A DNA stretch of 64,000 nucleotides, taken from NCBI GenBank assembly GCA_004352715.1, contig SCFE01000085.1:251813-315812 (forward strand), given 5' to 3'. The position numbers were made by a program, and so were the translations under genes. This DNA is from Hofstenia miamia. Lineage: Eukaryota; Xenacoelomorpha; Acoela. Below are positions 1 through 11,790 of the stretch, in pieces. Each line of letters begins with the position of its first letter. Within the stretch, counting starts at the first letter, position 1. Below the pieces are notes generated by a model that saw only the letters and a program-made list of their open reading frames with translations, did no database searches and had not been told where the DNA came from.

Positions 1-778
1 ATATATAGATATATATGTGTGTAGTTATATCGGGCGCTCTGTCTAAAATCAGCCATTTATATGTGACGCGCTGTCCGTTTTTCATTTATATGGGTCGATT
101 TGTGCTAGGAGGGCGCTCTGTTTGTATACAAGAATTTATATTTGGCCCGTTTTTTGCAATTTTTATCTGGGAAAATGTTTTGTTTTGTAATAGTATAATA
201 TAACCATCCTAAATTTATCAAATATGGACCAATTTTTATCAGTTCGATGGTGCTTCCACATTGATTTTAAGAGGCCTGACATGATCCCGAATTTGTCCTA
301 TTAACGTCTACTATAAGGTCTTTTTTATGTTACATCTTTTCTAAGCAGTGTGCGTAATCGTATCATCCATTTTGAATGGGCCAGTTTCAAAAAAATTCAA
401 AAATTTGCATTTTCTATCCAAGTAGTCCGTATTTGGAATGCCATAGGTCCATCAGCTTTGATTCGATTTCTAAAATTTTTGCACCATTCAATGCGTAATC
501 GATAGAAATTTGTGAATCGATTACTGTTTTTTGCACTTTCGAAAAAATTTGGGGTTCCGTAATTGAAACATAAATTTTGCGAAATTTCGAAACAATAGTG
601 CTTCGTAGCGCAAGAACTACATTTCATAACTTTTTCGGAGTTATTTTAATCGATTCTACGTCTAAGTTTGTTTGAGAGGTCTTCTAAAAGCTAAGCCCAA
701 TAATAAACAGTTCCTTCTATAGATGAGCAGATGCCTATACTGCATCGGCCTCCTTATTTAGAGGTTTTACTGTAAATT
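1..778. other. no gene recognised
   Basis: I see no convincing coding exon here. The string GGGCGCTCTGT occurs twice, near 32 and 110. A 76-codon minus-strand open frame at 397-627 resembles no family I know. Confidence 0.4.
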
Positions 779-1235
779 TTATATATATATNNNNNNNNNN
801 NNNNNNNNNNNNNNNNNNNNNNNNNNNNNNNNNNNNNNNNNNNNNNNNNNNNNNNNNNNNNNNNNNNNNNNNNNNNNNNNNNNNNNNNNNNNNNNNNNNN
901 NNNNNNNNNNNNNNNNNNNNNNNNNNNNNNNNNNNNNNNNNNNNNNNNNNNNNNNNNNNNNNNNNNNNNNNNNNNNNNNNNNNNNNNNNNNNNNNNNNNN
1001 NNNNNNNNNNNNNNNNNNNNNNNNNNNNNNNNNNNNNNNNNNNNNNNNNNNNNNNNNNNNNNNNNNNNNNNNNNNNNNNNNNNNNNNNNNNNNNNNNNNN
1101 NNNNNNNNNNNNNNNNNNNNNNNNNNNNNNNNNNNNNNNNNNNNNNNNNNNNNNNNNNNNNNNNNNNNNNNNNNNNNNNNNNNNNNNNNNNNNNNNNNNN
1201 NNNNNNNNNNNNNNNNNNNNNNNNNNNNNNNNNNN

Positions 1236-1264
<29 letters not shown>
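779..1264. repeat. (TA)n microsatellite with assembly gap
   Basis: TA dinucleotide tracts flank a run of 445 N at 791-1235. The gap probably hides a longer TA array that could not be assembled. Confidence 0.85.
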
Positions 1265-1267
<3 letters not shown>

Positions 1268-4200
1268 TACAATTTTTATTAGTTTTCCAAAAAATTAACA
1301 ACCACTTAAAAGATTAAAAAATTCTGCTAAAAATTATGTTTGGTGAAATCTCTTTTCTGTTTTTTAAATGAATGATGTTTCGTAGTGCTACATTCCTAAC
1401 TGAACGCCATACATTTATGCATGTTTAATGACTTCTTAAATCCGAATATAGTATGAAATTGAAATGTTAGAAATAATATATTTTAAAATATATCATTCTA
1501 TTAATAACGCTAGCCGATGTAACGTTTTATGACATGATATTCGCATTTTTCTTCAAAATGCATCAATTTATAGGATTCTCATAATTGAGACTTGCTTCTT
1601 CCCGTTTTGTCATGCTTCAAATACTTCTCCTAGTTTGAAGAATCTGTTTTCTAACACCGTATTGCACTTATGATTTTTAACCAATACATCTTCAAGTTTT
1701 CCCATTATGTTAGGGGTAAGTGTCTTTTACTCAGTTAAACATTTATAAAAGTCCACATATTCTAATTTACTGCGAACGAATGCAACGTTCCTTGAACTGA
1801 ATTTCGAATTATCACAGTAGTGTCACAGCATAATAGTGTAGTATGTAGTGTAATAACTCGGTTTTTGAATTAAATAAATGTTGTAGAAAATCTAAATGTG
1901 GAATTGCTTAATAATTACATTTTTCTGAGAAAGCAAATATCACACAGTAAATATCAAGATACAATTATTTCTGCATAAGGTTGGTAACTTACATACAAAA
2001 TACGCAAATTAGTGCAAAATTACTTCACATTAGAGCCTCATTCTAAATATAGATTTTTAGGAGTGGATTTTTAACATTTGACTTGATAGCCACAAGTACT
2101 TTTGTAAAAAATGCATATGGCATCTTTTTGTATCTTAGACAAAATGTATTTAATATTTATTCATCTTCGATTTCTTATGTTATCTATTATTAAATTACAG
2201 TAGAAATATTCATTAACTAATTTATATTCCTGAATTATGCAAGCTTCTTAAGAAATTGCAATTGACATAATTTCAAATCATAACTCAAAAATTGTTCATC
2301 TGAGTTTAGTTTATTTATAAAAAATCTTAGCACACTTTGCTATCCTAGAGATTGTAAGTAAACATTCCCTGTAAATATTGAGTTATTGTTTTATAGAGAT
2401 GTTTCGTTTTTTCAGCGGCCCTGTATTTGGATTTTAGGAAATGATAATTAATTTATATTGTAATTCTAATCCTTGCAACAATCAGAGCACTTTTGCTAGT
2501 ATTGTATATGATGAAATAGTGATTTATAAATTACATTATTAAAATTTAATTTAAATCTAAATCATATAATAGATAATTTTAAGTAAGAACAGTCGATTTA
2601 AACAAGAGATGTATTCTTGAAACTATCTTCAATTTGCAAGACAAAGGCCATTTTATCAAGTTTGCTAGCATTATCATTTTTATGTTAAGAATATATGTTT
2701 TGAAACTATTAATTTTTCACAAACATTGCTTTTGTAAAACTTTGTAGATGCGGCAATAGATTATGGTAAAAACAATGGTATCAATCGCTCTAGCATCTTT
2801 GTAATTTTATTTCTATCACAGAACGGCTCAATTAAACAGTTCTGGTATATTAATTAGACAAAAGTGGTGGAGTAGGGATTCATCTGTTGCAGCAGTAAGT
2901 AGTTGTGTTTGTATTGGCCAACTATAACGATCACATTGATCAGAAAAGCCTTAGTAGTTTAAGCCCACACTTCTACATTTTGATGTGAAAACAGCGCTTG
3001 TGTCCATAAATAATATTATTTGCATATTGTTCGTTCGTTGAAATATCCATGCCTCTTTCACCAGATTTGAAAAAACGAACTGCTGCTTGTCCTCACATCA
3101 ATATGAGGCATTTGGAATCGCTGAAAAGGATGAAATTAAACGTTGTTAGTAAGTGTCTGAGAACTGTATTTTCTTTGTGCTAGACTTGGGCAATTTCCAA
3201 CCTTGAGATTCTTAATGGGGATATATAAAAAGAGAAGTGTCTTGAGGAATGGTATTAACCAAAATCTACGGTGTTCAAATAATTTGCGAATGCCGCATTT
3301 GGCAAGGAGATAATGAACAGTTACCCTGTTCTCATCTTGATTTCTAGACTGTGATTTGGTTGGAATTCTCTGCTCTCCATCCATTTTTTTTAATTTTGCG
3401 TTATTCCTAGTAAATTTCGCACTGTTCGACAACCGACATCCGGCGAGTCATTATATCTCCTGTGATTGGCATGTGATATGCAATTTCCTTTGTCAATTTT
3501 TTTAAAATCAGAAATAGTTTTTTTCACGATTTATTTCGCTCAAAACATGAACAAAAATTACTATTGTTATACAAACTTCTTTTTTTCTATAACAATGTTC
3601 ATAACATTATCATTTCTCTATGAGTGCCACCTATGAAAATCGCTTAATTATCTTATATGTTCAAATAGTAAATTTTTCAGCTACCTTAAATCACAGACCG
3701 TCAATCAATTATATTTAGTTTTTGATTATTTTGTAATTTATAGAAGGGTTATTCGTAACTAGCTGTGCATTTCTAAACGTTAAGTTTAACCCAATTAAGC
3801 AATGATTTTACAGGATGAAATTATCATTTTCATATTATTTCTATATGAAAAACACTACATATTGAGCACACCGCGTACTTCGTAATGATAGAGAAAAATG
3901 AAATAGATGAAAACAAGTAACGGATGAAAACAAAATAAGAAAATTTTCCCTAAACTCAGTATTGAATGGCTAGAAAAGAAAAAAAATCCGATTAATGCGT
4001 GGACTTTAGTAGTATTTAGATACTCTAACATATTTACGTGGAAGAATGATTTGAAAATTGGGACTTCAACTGAAATACAAAAGTGGATTAATAATTATGT
4101 CACTACAGCGAGCAGATAGTGCTAATGAGTATTCAGGAAGCTGTTCAAGTTGAGACAATCTGAATAGCTAAATTGGATTTTGATAGGGAATTGAGAAAAA

Positions 4201-4480
4201 AAACAGTAGTTGAAGGAAGAATGCCATTGTCGGATTAATTGAGAAAGAATCAAAGTATAATTAGAGGTATAGAAAACTGGAGAAAGAAGCAGGCTCTTAC
4301 AATGATAACAGAAACAATCACTCGTGGCCATCATAGCTTTAGGTAAAATGGAAAGTGTTGAATAATAGAGAATGCGTAAATTTAAAGGAGGAAGTTGTCC
4401 CAATAGTCAATATAATTAAATTTCTATAAATATTTTATTGTAAGCCTGCGTATTAATATAATTTTTAATTATTAATAGTG
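1265..4480. other. AT-rich region, no gene recognised
   Basis: This is upstream flank of the FLYWCH-ECH1 locus. The longest open frames are 98 codons (3136-3432, minus) and 93 codons (4122-4403, minus), and neither matches a family I know. Unseen 5' exons of the downstream gene could lie here. Confidence 0.4.
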
Positions 4481-4487
4481 TATGAAT

Positions 4488-4523
<36 letters not shown>

Positions 4524-4720
4524 NNNNNNNNNNNNNNNNNNNNNNNNNNNNNNNNNNNNNNNNNNNNNNNNNNNNNNNNNNNNNNNNNNNNNNNNNNNNN
4601 NNNNNNNNNNNNNNNNNNNNNNNNNNNNNNNNNNNNNNNNNNNNNNNNNNNNNNNNNNNNNNNNNNNNNNNNNNNNNNNNNNNNNNNNNNNNNNNNTATA
4701 TATATATGTGTGTGTGTGTG
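4488..4720. repeat. (TA)n/(TG)n microsatellite with assembly gap
   Basis: TA repeats, a gap of 173 N at 4524-4696, then TA and TG repeats. It lies about 200 bp upstream of the FLYWCH start codon. Confidence 0.85.
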
Positions 4721-4914
4721 AAAACAATTAATTTTTCTGTTACAGATAATATCTGGGTAATATGACTATTTACTAACTTATTGTGGTTTCTACAATACTG
4801 TTGTTAAGTTGTATATTGGCTAACGAGATTTACTGCATAAAATTCCATTAAATACTGCATGACTATTTTGTTCGCATTTTTGTATAATATTTTTTGAGTA
4901 TTGTAGTTTGTTTG

Positions 4915-5332
4915 ATGAGTATTCCCAACTATTCAACGTTTGAAGGACGAAAAAAAGGCTCGACTTTATATGCTTTCGAAAACCAATTATTTATTAAAGA
5001 AAGAGGTCGAGAACATGGCTTATATCTTAAATGCGCCAAATATCACAGCGGCTGTCGTGCGCGTGCTTTGATTGCTAACAATATTATGAAAGTTACCAAC
5101 GACAATCATTCACATCCAATTTCCAAGGATGAGTCAGCTCTTATTAAGCTCCAGTCCAAAATTAAGAATTTATCTGAAGTGTCTGCTGCCCCACTCAAAA
5201 AAATATTCGAGAATTCCGTAGGTGATTCGCCATTAGCTGATCGTATTTCTTTTCAAAAGATGCAAGCAACAATGGCCCAACGACGACGAACTTTGAAACC
5301 AGCATTTTCACAAAGTATAATTGATACTCCCG
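4915..5332 (+). CDS. FLYWCH zinc-finger exon of copy 1
   Basis: The exon gives 139 residues plus one base. The zinc ligands are C40, C47, H65 and H67 (C-x6-C-x17-H-x-H), preceded by LYAFENQLFIK and GLYLKC, the typical FLYWCH layout with Leu in place of the usual Trp. FLYWCH domains bind DNA or protein. After the finger come about 70 charged residues that are also conserved in copy 2. The chosen start is the ATG at 4915; no in-frame ATG lies further upstream before a stop. The exon ends at a GTATGA donor in phase 1. Without splicing, the frame runs on to a stop near 5379, giving a 154-residue stand-alone protein. Confidence 0.8.
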
Positions 5333-8300
5333 GTATGATTTATTATTTGTTTTTGAAATGCGCAATTTGCATTCTTTAAGTTGAAATGCTGGTTAATTTT
5401 CTAGCTCATCAGAAATTTCTTAATACATTCATAATATTTGAATCCTCGCCCTAATTTTGAAAGATTTTGAATTTGATAGTTATTCAATTATAATAAATTT
5501 ACTGTTATTTTGTGTTGAAATTTTTGCAATTTGATATTTGTAGAATTTATCTTAATTCATTCATCTATACAATACTAGCGAAAGTTATCTGATTCAGTTA
5601 GTGATATTATTTTCCAGTCTTTTTCAATATTAAAACACGCACCATTAGTTATATTTGCAATTTTAATAACAAATTTGAAAATTATGTCGTTTGATTATTT
5701 TCGGGTATATTTTTGTTTTCTAATTATTAACAGCTATTCCTTTAGTTCGTCTGTCAAATTGTAATTTTGAGTGTTCTCAATATTGCTTCAGTCTCAGCCA
5801 TTTTCAATGTGTGTATAAATTTCCTTTTGTGATAGATTGAAAAAATATGCTGCGATGTGGAGTTGCAGTGCGACCCCATTGTTTGCATGACTGATTTTGC
5901 GGTATATGTGTTTGAAAGGCTGGTCTGTTTTACTTCTCTAGGTCTCCACTGGATTATATAGATGTGAAAGCGGTTAACTGCAAATGTTAACTCTTTACTG
6001 TTTGGAAAATCTTAACTGCATATTTCACAATAGTCGGATTCCTAAAAATTGTTTTTCTATAGAAAGCTCCTTAAATTTATCAAGTAGTTAACTGGTTGTA
6101 TCTGCATCCTACATTTACCTTTCCTCTTATTTATTTCGTAATTTCATTGATTAGCACACTGATTATTTTTGAAACGATTATATATCTAGTTATCTATCTA
6201 ATTTGTATTCAATTAGGAATATCAAATAATTTTAATTGTATGAACTTTATCGAAAACCTCAAAATACTTTAAATAATTTCTTGGGTGACTTTTCTTTGAT
6301 TAAAATATTAATGAATTGATAGAAATGCAATGAAGCAGAGTGAGTGCTTGAGTACATAGATCGCTTCCTATAGAATAATAATAGAGGCTCTTAGAAATTG
6401 TATTCAATAACATATGATCCAGTTACATTTTACTTCAATTTTTGTTGCTTGTTGTATGTATATTTTCGGTTTGTTTCTAGAGAACACTTTTAAAACCACA
6501 ATAATTTTTTTAGTCAACATTTTATGCAACGCGCCTCCTTTCTAATTTACTGTTCATGACCTCATTGCTCACTGTGACGCAGACGCAGAGCTATTAATAG
6601 CCAAATCCTCTTCAATGAAAGCAATGAGATGATGGATTAAATCCAACGAATCTGATATAATTTGTTGTTGATTTTTGTGTTGGCCTTTTTATGTTCAAAT
6701 TATCATTCTAAGTTTGTCTAGTGGTTGTCAATTTATTACTGGCTGCAGCTTAACGATAATTATCACAAATTTGGCACCTGTTTCATAATTTCTGTTCAAT
6801 TTTAAGCAAATACACACACGATTACTTTATTGAAACAGTAATTTGTCAACAATAGTAAGTCGCCGCATTTGCAACTTTCCTTTGGAAAAAATATTTTCAC
6901 CACAAACACTTTTCATATGGCACATTTATGTATATATTTCTGTGTAATGCACAGTCGACAAAAACTTCGGTTCATGTCAGTATTTCATGAAATCCCTAAT
7001 TAACCCGCTAATATGAGGGACCTGTAAGCAAATTACCAGAGAAATGTCTGTAAACTGAACAGGTGCATATATATATAGCCTGTGTGGCTTCTTTTGACAC
7101 AAGATGATCGAAATTTTATAACTTGAGTGTTTTTTTCAGGTATGAAGATAATAAGTCGCGCTTTCTCATCACTATCTACTAAATACAAGTACCTTTCTGT
7201 TTTAAAACCCTCTGAATTTGTCTACAATGTGGAGTTTGCCAGGCCCCAGAAAAGAAATGCATTAAAGTTAGATATGTTCAGGTATGTTTTAATATTCTAA
7301 CATTGAAGCGTCTTTACATTCTTTATAATTTCTTGTAAGTTTACTGCATTTTGTATTTATGGTAGTTATTATCTAAGTTTGAAATCGGTCTGAAAAAAAA
7401 TTTTCAATGGTATCCTAAAAACTATTTAGCACAGTGCACAATTCCATCCGAGAGAAAAATCCTTTCGAACCATTTCAATGAGATTTTAATGCAGCCATTA
7501 TTTCTACAAGATAGCGTGAAATTGAGTTTTAAAGAGTGAACGACATGTCAAAACCACGTTTTGGAAAAATTTCACCAAATTTGTACAAAAAAGGTCATGG
7601 TAAACCACATGTCTTGACGATTGCTAATGTTTTTCAGGATACTCAAACACTTAAGCGCACATATGAAAGCAAGTTGATGGTGCATAGCTTTGCAAAACGG
7701 TGTGTGAATGAGCAAAACCAAAAATATCTTCCAATGACGAACACTATTATCCTCATTCGGCGACATAGTTTTCTAGTAGTCCTTATCTTTTCAAATTGAC
7801 ATGCATTTATGATTACAGATATTGACTTTTGGGTGTTGTCAGAATAAGTGCTGCAATTAACTTTTACCCAAAGTCGCAATGCATTTTAACCCATATAATT
7901 GTTTGCCTAAATAATACTCATGATCATGACAACTACAGGTATGTCATAAATATCACTCTATTTAATCCTATTCGTGGTGGGATGAGGATTTCCTACCCAT
8001 ATTAAACTAATTGATCATTGCTCAGGGTGTCGAGCTTTCGTAATGTTGACTACTCCTAATAAAAATTTTCTAAATATGTGCACATTTTATGCATTGTATT
8101 TTTGCAAAAACGCATTGTTATTATGAAAAAAATATATAAAATATATTAGAAATTTATGTGTTAGGAATGAATTCTAAAACATTTTATCATTTTTAACTGT
8201 TAAAACCAATATTTAAAACATTTCAGTTTCCCAAAATTTTGATAATTGACGAAATTAAAAATAATGATGGTAGCAAATTTCCGAACTTTGCAAATTGTTG

Positions 8301-8457
8301 GTGCTGATATTAAGAATCCTGGTACAACTTTCGTTTTAATATAATCCAATCTAGAGTTAGATTAAATAGGGTTAAAGAAATATTGGTTAAGAAGTCGGAA
8401 ATTATGACGTTTTCAAGAAGCATTTCAGATGTGATTTGATATATATACATATATATA

Positions 8458-8489
<32 letters not shown>

Positions 8490-11400
8490 ATCAACAGTTT
8501 ATTTTAGTGAAATTAGAAGTGTCTTTCAAGAATTAACTTACACCGCAGATTGCAGATGCGTCATTTTATCAGGAGCTGGCAGTCATATGAGTGCAGGTAG
8601 GAATGTGCCCTTAACTGATGTCATAGTAGTTGCGTTTAGGAATCGACATTAACGATATTTCCTCATTAATGCAAGGAGATTTAGAAGGCGCAAGACGTTC
8701 CCGTGAAATAAATAGAACATTAAGTCAAATTCAAAGAGACATTTCAGCAATTGAAGAGGTGATTTTCAATTTCAACTTGTTTTGAAATCAACACTCGTCA
8801 ATAAATTATCTAATTTTCGATAAATCCGCGATAAGATAATCGCAATAACCTATTGGGTGGTGTTTCTCTAGTGAGATTATTTATCTAATGCAGTGGGATA
8901 GTTTTAGATGTGTGGAATGATAAAATCATACAAAAGCTTCTCTTTGAAAAATAAATCCAACTTTCTTCGTGTTTTTGCAATAATCTAGGTAATTGCTGTT
9001 ATTGATTTTAAGGTTTTGAGTTATTACAACAATTTATTTCAATGATCCAGTTTGAAACAGCAATTTATATAATATGCATCGTAAATTTATTCTGTGAAAT
9101 GTCCTATATTAGTGACTTTTATGAACATAATTTCATTCATAATTTGAACTCTTTCCATGTATGCTGCCCTTTATTTAGGGATGAGTGGGACACAAAATTA
9201 TAGAGCAAAACTGTAATCTATAATGGATATGTTTTTTAGGCAAAACAGACACCTTTAAGTTATTCATAATTTTCATTTAAAAATAAGAAGGCGGCAATAA
9301 ATGTAATGATGTAATGTAGCGTTTAAAATTTTTTTCTCATTTATACTTTCGGATGCATCTCTTTCTGAAGGCTTTGCTGCAGCTGGAGATTCTACCATCT
9401 GCATGGAATTGCAGCTGAAGATGAAATCAATCACTTTTGCTCAAAGATAATTTGAAATAATATATCATGAGGAACAGGTAGCAAGCACGTTAAACTATTT
9501 TTTCAGAAACTGCAATGAAATATCAATAGATTTCAAAATTCCCAAAGTAAAGTCATCAGTTTTAAATATCTGTTGGGTATTAATCGAGATATAAGCATTT
9601 AAAAGTATGAACGAATTTTCCACCTCAAGCATTTCTTAAAAGATCTGACTTCGCTAGTGATTTGAGAGAGCCATCCAGTAACCGTCCACAGTTTCATAAT
9701 TCTGGTTTCATTAATAATCGATATCTGTTTCCGCGAGCGCATTTCTTTCACTTTGACTTTCGAGGAGATTGCCAAAAATAGAGGTTGGCTAATTTCTTAA
9801 ATGGGGCCCAACTTATCTGCGCGGCTAATTTCCTGAAATTGTACTGTAAATTGCTCTTCTACGTTGATCAATGCTTCACTCTTCGCGTGAATTTGTGTTG
9901 TCAACTGTTGATTGATATGACATGTTTTATCATGTGAAATACTAAGATTACATGTATACACGAAATAAATTCGTTATTAACAATTTGTAGTTTTTGTTGG
10001 GGTTATTGTTTTGCGCAAAGCAGAGACATTATCACGTACGAATATAAAATTAACAAAATGCGGTACACCAGATATTTGAAATTGGTTTACAATCGTATTT
10101 ATTCAGCCCAACAATGCAAATAGTTCAAAATTGAACATCAAGTTAATTCCAGCAATAATTGAAATTTTAAGTAAATGTACATTAAATATCTTACTTTGAA
10201 AAAATTTTAGGTAACTGACCTTAATATGCTAGGTGAGAAGGCAATATTAACAGGTCTAAAACCTTTCAAAAGTACACTTGAGCATTAATAGTCAGGTTTT
10301 TCAAATAACAAAATAATGGCAAGGTTATGTTGTTAGCAGTGTTGTCAAAAGTGATATGTCCTCTCTTTTTGGATATAGAGAGACTTGTATCATACTCTTC
10401 ACAAAACAGTGGAGTGTTTAAAGACTGATAATTTGATAATATTCTCTATAAAGTGCACAGTGTAATTTCTGATTTGATCGGTGCAACATAGCCTGCTTCT
10501 AGCAATGTACTACAGTAGAACAATTATTAAGGTAGATTAAGAAAATTCATCTACGCACCTTTTTTAATTGTGGATGATCATTTTTAGAATTCGTTGTAAA
10601 TATTTTAGTAGTGCTATTGATTCCCAGTACCTTGCAGATGAGGAAAAAAATTAGTCACTTATCCGTCTATCTTAGACCGTGCTCTGCAAAAAAATGTTTT
10701 TTATTCTTGTTTGCTGCATAAAATTTTATTAAATGAAGCAGTGATTAATAGAATTTGTTCTTTGTAGCAGTGTGGATGTAAAAAATGAATTCATAAACCT
10801 TTTGCTATTAAACACATTACATAAAGTTTTTCCTGCAGTCAAGTTAATACTTATAAATTTCTTAAGAAATCTTATCGATTGCATCATATGCTTTGTTTGT
10901 AATTTGATTTCCTAAATTCAGCTTAATCCTTACATTCGAATTGTAATCTGTTTTGAAATATAACGTAAGGCATGGATTGATAGAAATTTTCATAATTATA
11001 ATGTTAAATTTTAGTGTCCCAAACCAGTCATCGCAGCTGTGCATGGGGCCTGCATAGGAGCAGGTTTTTAGCATTTTATCATTACCCACCAATTGATTTG
11101 TTTTAGGTGTTGCAATTATCACTGCTTGCTGTATTCGTCATTCTACCAAAGACGCGCTTTTTTCTGTCAAAGAAATAGATTTAGGATTAGCAGCGGATGT
11201 TGGTACTCTGCAAAGGCTGCCTAGAGTAATTTCCAATGAAAGGTAATCAATATGCATTTGCAACTGTTAAGTGATTGCGTATGGCTCATAGAGATGTTGT
11301 GGATATTCGCTAAATACAGTTGCTATATATAGGAGTAAAAACAAAATGTATTAAATAATAATTTTAAAAATCTCAAAGTTTGCAACTCAATGCTTGTATT

Positions 11401-11660
11401 TTAGTCTTATTCGCGAGCTTGTATACACTGGTCGCGATTTCTCTGGTGAGGACGCTGCTAGATATGGGCTGGTTTCTGCGCTATACGAAGATCGCGAATC
11501 TCTAATTGATGGCGCTGTCAGTTTAGCCAAAACTATTGCAGCTAAAAGTCCAGTTGCTGTTCAAACATCAAAAGAGTCTTTAAACTATTCCAGAGATCAC
11601 ACCATTGCAGAAGGCTTAAAAGACATAGTTAGTTTCCACTTTCAAACATCACATCTATAA
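4915..11660 (+). CDS. ECH1: FLYWCH zinc finger / dienoyl-CoA isomerase fusion gene, copy 1
   Basis: Seven exons (4915-5332, 7140-7281, 8508-8596, 8640-8758, 11015-11063, 11107-11242, 11405-11660) join to 1209 nt, an open frame of 402 residues plus stop. Every boundary is GT/AG and the phases agree (1,2,1,0,1,2). Residues 1-70 form a FLYWCH zinc finger and 141-402 the isomerase, which moves double bonds of 3,5-dienoyl-CoA during beta-oxidation of unsaturated fatty acids. Glu295 and Asp303 sit eight residues apart, as do the two catalytic acids of rat ECH1. The oxyanion-hole segments are SGAG near 207 and GACIGAG at 267-273. The C-terminus SHL is a PTS1-type peroxisomal signal. I inferred the fusion from splice phase and have no transcript. 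Alternatively, two genes lie head to tail and the isomerase starts at the ATG at 7142. Confidence 0.75.
5333..7139 (+). other. intron 1 between FLYWCH and isomerase exons
   Basis: The donor is GTATGA at 5333 and the acceptor TTTTTTCAG ends at 7139. I see no other coding segment inside. If FLYWCH and ECH1 are separate genes, the ECH1 promoter would have to lie here. Confidence 0.6.
7140..11660 (+). CDS. ECH1: dienoyl-CoA isomerase part of copy 1
   Basis: Six exons encode a complete ECH1-like crotonase domain. The first exon begins GT-ATG, then MKIISRAFSSLS. This start is basic and Ser-rich without acidic residues, so it could act as a mitochondrial presequence if translation begins at 7142. 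Diagnostic segments are SGAGSHMSAGID, GACIGAG, VKEIDLGLAADVG and SPVAVQTSK. The position of Asp176 in rat ECH1 (GV-D-LVTAC) is Ala275 here, so one of three active-site acids is missing. The protein ends QTSHL, about where mammalian ECH1 carries SKL, so the stop at 11658 looks genuine. Two introns are only 43 nt (8597-8639 and 11064-11106). Confidence 0.88.
8439..8490. repeat. (TA)n microsatellite
   Basis: A TA-rich tract ends about 18 nt before isomerase exon 3, within the intron's 3' end. Confidence 0.85.
8759..11014 (+). other. intron 4 of copy 1
   Basis: The donor GTGATT follows ISAIEE and the acceptor TTTTAG ends at 11014. I recognise no gene or element inside. Confidence 0.6.
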
Positions 11661-11751
11661 AGTATATATATATNNNNATTCCAGAGATCACACCATTGCA
11701 GAAGGCTTAAAAGACATAGTTAGTTTCCACTTTCAAACATCACATCTATAA

Positions 11752-11755
<4 letters not shown>
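11586..11755. repeat. 78-bp direct duplication across a 4-N gap
   Basis: The last ~78 bp of the final isomerase exon (from ATTCCAGAGATCACACC) recur directly after NNNN at 11674-11677. The two copies look identical. This is best explained as two contig ends that overlap but were joined instead of merged. Confidence 0.85.

Positions 11756-11786
<31 letters not shown>
11756..11786. repeat. (TA)n microsatellite
   Basis: TA dinucleotide repeat just 3' of the duplicated exon end. Confidence 0.9.

Positions 11787-11790
<4 letters not shown>

Noticed and set aside
735-1301. Long open frame through the gap at 791-1235
   Set aside because: It consists of N and TA repeat only (Ile/Tyr repeats), so it has no coding content.
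7536-7799. 87-codon plus-strand frame inside the intron of copy 1
   Set aside because: No family resemblance, overlapping minus frames of equal length, and no counterpart in copy 2.
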